64,000 bases of DNA, taken from Chryseobacterium sp. MYb7. GTDB taxonomy: Bacteria > Bacteroidota > Bacteroidia > Flavobacteriales > Weeksellaceae. The stretch spans positions 62,001 to 126,000 of the forward strand of contig NZ_PCOU01000006.1 of the NCBI RefSeq assembly GCF_002979455.1, in the 5' to 3' direction. Shown here piece by piece: positions 60,982 to 64,000 of the stretch. The notes beneath the pieces are model-generated. The model was not told where the DNA came from and did not search any database. It saw nothing but the letters and a program-made list of their open reading frames with translations. The translations under genes were made by a program, and so were the position numbers. Each line of letters begins with the position of its first letter. The first letter of the stretch is position 1.

Positions 60982-61554
60982 ATGAAAATCGAAAAATTAT
61001 TCATTGCTGTAGCATTATGTGCATGTGGTTCTCTCTTTTCGCAGATCGGAATAGGAATACCAAACCCTGATATAAGTTCTGCGTTAGATGTCACCAACAC
61101 TAATAAAGGAGTATTGATCCCCAGAATTTTAGATCTGTCAACAATTGCTGCTCCTGCTAACGGATTACTGGTATATGATCTCAAAAGGCAGGCTTTAACT
61201 CAGAATGTCGGAACACCAGCAAGTCCCAACTGGGTTCCAATCAGTGGTAATATTGTTAAGTTTTTCTATATGCCATCTATTAATATTGACACGTCTACTT
61301 TAGGTACAGGAAGAACAAAAGATTTATTCCAGCTTTATAAAGCCCAGTTTTCTACCCCAAAAGTTTCCAGTCCGGGATCACCGGCAGCAATTCCGTTCTT
61401 TGCCAATGCATCAGATCTATATTATTATGTAACTGATTTTGATAATACAGTTCTAAGTAATGTAAGTATTGATGCCAGCGGAATACTGAGTTACGATGTG
61501 ATTGGTTCGGCCACTGCATGCTCTTTTGTTAATATTGTATTTGTAATCAAATAG
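60982..61554 (+). CDS. Secreted protein of duplicated cassette, gene A copy 1
   Basis: A 190-residue protein with a signal peptide (cleavage near LFSQ, residue 21). The N-terminal region IGIGIPNPDISSALDVTNTN, then KGVLIPRILDLSTI, is a motif I recognise from many Bacteroidota surface and tail-fibre-like proteins (GIGTxxPxxSAxLDVxxTxKGxLIPR). A beta-rich C-terminal domain follows, ending CSFVNIVFVIK. It has no T9SS sorting tail. The gene at 63070 encodes the same protein with 24 changes in 190 residues (87% identity). A second secreted protein follows 86 bp downstream in both copies. Function unknown; a surface fibre, adhesin or extracellular shell protein is a guess. Confidence 0.75.
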   Translation: MKIEKLFIAVALCACGSLFSQIGIGIPNPDISSALDVTNTNKGVLIPRILDLSTIAAPANGLLVYDLKRQALTQNVGTPASPNWVPISGNIVKFFYMPSINIDTSTLGTGRTKDLFQLYKAQFSTPKVSSPGSPAAIPFFANASDLYYYVTDFDNTVLSNVSIDASGILSYDVIGSATACSFVNIVFVIK

Positions 61555-61580
61555 TTTTAAATGAGATTCTGTCATTGTAA

Positions 61581-61600
61581 TCATCCTTACCCAGGGATGA
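61581..61600 (+). other. Conserved intercistronic hairpin, copy 1
   Basis: TCATCC - 8-nt loop - GGATGA between genes A and B. The matching position in copy 2 (63668) has TTCATTC / GAATGAA: paired bases have changed together while the TTACCC loop is kept. This suggests selection on an RNA stem. Confidence 0.6.
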
Positions 61601-61640
61601 GTGTTCTCTTGTATACAATTAACTTTTAAAATTATTGATA

Positions 61641-62603
61641 ATGAAAATAAATTCAATAGTACGATGTGTCTTTACGGTGATATGCTTTGCTGTATCAGAC
61701 CAGTTGATATCTCAGGAGATGGTATCCTTACCCGGTGGTGGGTGTGGAAGATTATTGGACACCAATACTTCAAGTTCAGGTGATGGAGGTCTTCTTTGTG
61801 TCAGGCTGGGCAAAGAGGCTGTTAATCCTAATAATATGACGGATACGGATGTGAATTCCTATGCTTCTCTTAAGCCCGGAACAGGTGTTGGAGTGTTTTG
61901 TAGTATGTCTTTAGGAGTAGGAACTTCCGGAACCGATTTTCAGGCTGATAAACCTGTTTATATTGACTTCGCTTCGGATGGCTTTAATTTGTATGTCAGC
62001 TTTAATGCAGGAAATTTTGTCTTTTACAATAATGGGCAGGAAGTCTATCGTACAGGGATTAATGAACATCTTCTGGTGGACCTTGGAGATAATCAAGGAC
62101 GAAGGATTATTAAAGTGACTCCTCCGGCAGCATGGGATGAAGTAAGACTGGTTTTTAATGATGTTTTAGGTGCTGGCCTTGTATTCAGTCAAATAAGGGT
62201 GTATAATATCCTTTCTGAATATTATCTTGTTCCAATGACCTATCTGTCCCAGCCATCAGATCAAATAGTAGCTGTCGGCGGATCTGCATCAATGACTGCT
62301 ATGATCAATAATACTCCTACAGATGAAACTCCTGAAAATATTACCTACCAATGGCAGGTTCTTAACGGCAGTACATGGACTAATCTCGTTAATGATGCCA
62401 ATTACAGCAATGTTACTTCATCTACTCTTATGATTAATAGTGTTCCTGCAGAATTCAATAATAATCAATATCGGGTTGTAGCAAATTCCAGCTTTTATAC
62501 ATGCACTTTTCAGGCAATATCCAATGTAGGAAATCTGTATGTGAACCTGATTAAAGGTATCATTACTAATAAAATGATTTATACAAAGCCGAAAAACAAT
62601 TAG
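61641..62603 (+). CDS. Secreted protein of duplicated cassette, gene B copy 1
   Basis: A 320-residue protein from the ATG at 61641, which matches the start of its paralogue at 63728 (an in-frame ATG at 61635 would add two residues). A signal peptide (ending DQLISQ) is followed by GGGCGRLLDTNTSSSGDGG and a VNSYASLKPGTG segment. The first domain, about 190 residues, is beta-rich with paired cysteines. An Ig-like domain follows, about residues 205-300 (SQPSDQIVAVGGSASMTAMI ... YQWQVLNGSTWTNL ... YRVVANSSFYTC). The C-terminus is basic (TNKMIYTKPKNN), not a T9SS tail. No enzyme motif seen. Probably surface-exposed and paired with gene A. Confidence 0.7.
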   Translation: MKINSIVRCVFTVICFAVSDQLISQEMVSLPGGGCGRLLDTNTSSSGDGGLLCVRLGKEAVNPNNMTDTDVNSYASLKPGTGVGVFCSMSLGVGTSGTDFQADKPVYIDFASDGFNLYVSFNAGNFVFYNNGQEVYRTGINEHLLVDLGDNQGRRIIKVTPPAAWDEVRLVFNDVLGAGLVFSQIRVYNILSEYYLVPMTYLSQPSDQIVAVGGSASMTAMINNTPTDETPENITYQWQVLNGSTWTNLVNDANYSNVTSSTLMINSVPAEFNNNQYRVVANSSFYTCTFQAISNVGNLYVNLIKGIITNKMIYTKPKNN

Positions 62604-62626
62604 CAAAATAGTTTCTAATTAATAAT

Positions 62627-62658
62627 AAGCCTGTTTCATATATTTTGAAGCAGGTTTT
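62627..62658 (+). terminator. Terminator after cassette copy 1
   Basis: Stem AAGCCTGTTTCA / TGAAGCAGGTTT (two G-T pairs), short AT loop and a T-rich tail (TTTTG...ATTTTATTTC). It marks the end of the first gene pair. Confidence 0.65.
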
Positions 62659-63027
62659 GTATTTTATTTCTATCATACCTTAAGAGATTATTATTTTGAT
62701 GAATTTATATTTTAAAAGTTGGATTTTGGATCTGTCTACATGTTATTTGTATATTTTTTGGATTGAATGAATAGATTTATATTTAATTTCTTGTTATGTT
62801 ATATATTTTTTATGGGTAATTATTTATTATCATATTTAATAATAAATATTCTTGTATATTTTTATTAATTATGCTTTTTTTGAAATCATTATAAAGTAGA
62901 GTTATGTATAATAAGTCTACTTTTGGAGAGTGATTTATTTGTGTGTAATTATTGAATAATAAAGGATTTTTGCGAGTTATTGAAAATAATTTTGTTTTGT
63001 TTAAAAAATATTAATAAATAAGAGTTT
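62659..63027. other. Non-coding AT-rich spacer between cassette copies
   Basis: Very AT-rich, no ORF, no RNA gene or clear repeat recognised. It does not resemble the spacer before copy 1 except in its last 42 bp. Confidence 0.5.
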
Positions 63028-63069
63028 TATGTAGTAAATTATTTTATATTTACATAAAACAAAACAAAA
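63028..63069 (+). promoter_or_regulatory. Duplicated promoter region of cassette copy 2
   Basis: Contains TATATTTA (63045-63052) 17 nt before the ATG, as in copy 1, in a nearly identical stretch ending AAACAAAACAAA. Confidence 0.5.
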
Positions 63070-63642
63070 ATGAAAGCCGAAAAATTATTCATTGCTGTGG
63101 CATTAGGTGCTTACAGTTTCCTTTACTCTCAGGTAGGGATCGGAACTCCTAATCCCGATAAAAGTTCCGCGTTAGATGTTACGAACACCAATAAGGGTGT
63201 ACTCATCCCAAGAATTTTAGATTTGTCAACAATTCCAACCCCGGCTAATGGTTTGCTGGTTTATGATCTTAAAAGACAGGCATTAGCCCAAAACATTGGA
63301 ACATCTGCCAGTCCGAACTGGGTGCCAATCAGTGGAAACATTGTTAAATTTTTCTATATGCCTTCCATTAGTATTGATACTTCTACTACAGGTACCGCAA
63401 GAACAAAAGATTTGTTTCAGCTTTATAAGGCTCAGTTTTCTACCCCGAAGGTCTCGAGTACAGGAGCTCCGGGTGCAATCCCGTTCTTTGCCAATGCAAC
63501 AGATCTGTATTATTATGTAACTGATTTTGATAATACAGTTTTAAGCAATGTAAGTATTGATGCCAATGGAATACTGCGCTATGATGTGATTGGAACAGCT
63601 ACTGCATGTTCTTTCGTGAATATTGTATTTGTAATCAAATAA
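63070..63642 (+). CDS. Secreted protein of duplicated cassette, gene A copy 2
   Basis: Same length (190 residues) and same layout as the protein at 60982: signal peptide (ending FLYSQ), VGIGTPNPDKSSALDVTNTN then KGVLIPRILDLSTI, and end CSFVNIVFVIK. It differs at 24 positions, most of them in the signal peptide, in residues 22-31 and in short loops, while the central and C-terminal strands are nearly invariant. Followed by the start of a second copy of gene B. Function unknown. Confidence 0.75.
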   Translation: MKAEKLFIAVALGAYSFLYSQVGIGTPNPDKSSALDVTNTNKGVLIPRILDLSTIPTPANGLLVYDLKRQALAQNIGTSASPNWVPISGNIVKFFYMPSISIDTSTTGTARTKDLFQLYKAQFSTPKVSSTGAPGAIPFFANATDLYYYVTDFDNTVLSNVSIDANGILRYDVIGTATACSFVNIVFVIK

Positions 63643-63667
63643 TTTTAAGTGACATACCGTCATTATG

Positions 63668-63688
63668 TTCATTCTTACCCGGAATGAA
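63668..63688 (+). other. Conserved intercistronic hairpin, copy 2
   Basis: TTCATTC - TTACCCG - GAATGAA, the counterpart of the hairpin at 61581 with two co-varied base pairs. Confidence 0.6.
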
Positions 63689-63727
63689 TATCCTTCCGTG
63701 ATAACTAACTTTAAAAAATTATTGATG

Positions 63728-64000
63728 ATGAAAACAAATTCAATAGTAAGCTATTTGCTTATAGCATTGTGTCTTTTTATGTCAAATAAAATAACAGCTC
63801 AGGAAATGGTAGCTCTGCCCAACGGCGGATGCGGAAGACTGCTGGATACCAATACTTCAAGTTCAAGTGATGGTGGTTTTCTTTGTTTCAGATTAGGAAA
63901 AGAAGCAGCTAATCCTAATAATATGACGGATACGGATGTAAACTCATTTGCTTCTTTGAAACCGGGAACTGGTGCTGGACTTTTTTGCAGTATGTACATA
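63728..64000 (+). CDS. Secreted protein of duplicated cassette, gene B copy 2 (3' partial)
   Basis: The first 91 codons of a paralogue of the gene at 61641; it runs off the end of the window. It starts MKTNSIVSYL, has a signal peptide (ending MSNKITAQ) and then the same NGGCGRLLDTNTSSS, RLGKEAANPNNMTDTDVNS and SLKPGTGAG segments. An ATG at 63725 directly precedes the chosen one. The Ig-like domain would lie beyond the window. More copies could follow. Confidence 0.75.
   Translation, partial: MKTNSIVSYLLIALCLFMSNKITAQEMVALPNGGCGRLLDTNTSSSSDGGFLCFRLGKEAANPNNMTDTDVNSFASLKPGTGAGLFCSMYI

Noticed and set aside
60982..64000. Prophage or tail-fibre module
   Set aside because: Gene A has a motif shared with phage fibre-like proteins, but no capsid, tail, integrase or lysis gene is present and both proteins have Sec signal peptides.

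Overview
The window is AT-rich chromosomal DNA from a member of the Bacteroidota, most likely a flavobacterium of the Chryseobacterium type (Weeksellaceae). The reasons are a SusC/SusD glycan-uptake pair, three secreted proteins ending in type IX secretion (Por/T9SS) sorting domains, many exact copies of the Bacteroidota -7 promoter box TAnnTTTG, short lipoproteins with a Ser-Cys lipobox, and a 54-residue 'bacteriocin-like' peptide of a kind familiar from Chryseobacterium. The genus call is inference from memory of protein families. No rRNA, tRNA, CRISPR array, prophage or intact insertion sequence was recognised.

Layout. 1-12260: a starch/maltodextrin utilisation locus (partial SusC, SusD, SusE-like lipoprotein, GH97 alpha-glucosidase, then a GH13 alpha-amylase, an NTF2-like secreted protein and an SLC45-type MFS transporter), interrupted by a divergent sterol-desaturase-family gene. 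12551-16261: GMC oxidoreductase, lipocalin-like lipoprotein, pirin, FMN reductase. 16265-22909: a purine cluster purM-purN-purH-purD-guaA preceded by a short leader ORF with its own promoter and terminator. 22966-29021: small hypothetical genes, a GNAT/nitrilase fusion, a 54-aa Cys-rich peptide, an ABC1-family kinase and a T9SS-exported DUF3472 protein. 29546-35580: DEAD-box helicase, GDSL esterase, a second lipocalin-like lipoprotein, then a likely redox/aldehyde module: YqhD-like alcohol dehydrogenase, HxlR regulator and divergent dihydrolipoyl dehydrogenase, with a strong palindromic operator between the last two. 35778-42147: small envelope proteins, PEP carboxylase and a T9SS subtilisin-like protease. 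42236-45478: sugar aminotransferase, small membrane protein, galE and a cytidylyltransferase (surface glycan precursors). 45524-51570 (minus strand): TonB-type barrel receptor, mltG, dapF, repetitive lipoprotein, pnuC. 51716-60686: amino acid permease, BNR-repeat protein, hemN, T9SS sugar dehydrogenase, secDF. 60940-64000: a tandemly duplicated two-gene cassette for secreted proteins; the second copy runs off the window.

Most of the window is ordinary core genome. The parts most worth following up are (i) the duplicated secreted-protein cassette and the covarying hairpin between its two genes, (ii) the HxlR operator, (iii) the attenuator-like leader or small RNA before purM, (iv) several families of palindromic intergenic elements, one with compensatory stem changes between three copies, (v) the orphan Cys-rich peptide, and (vi) several genes whose TAnnTTTG box lies only 4-5 nt before the start codon, suggesting leaderless mRNAs.
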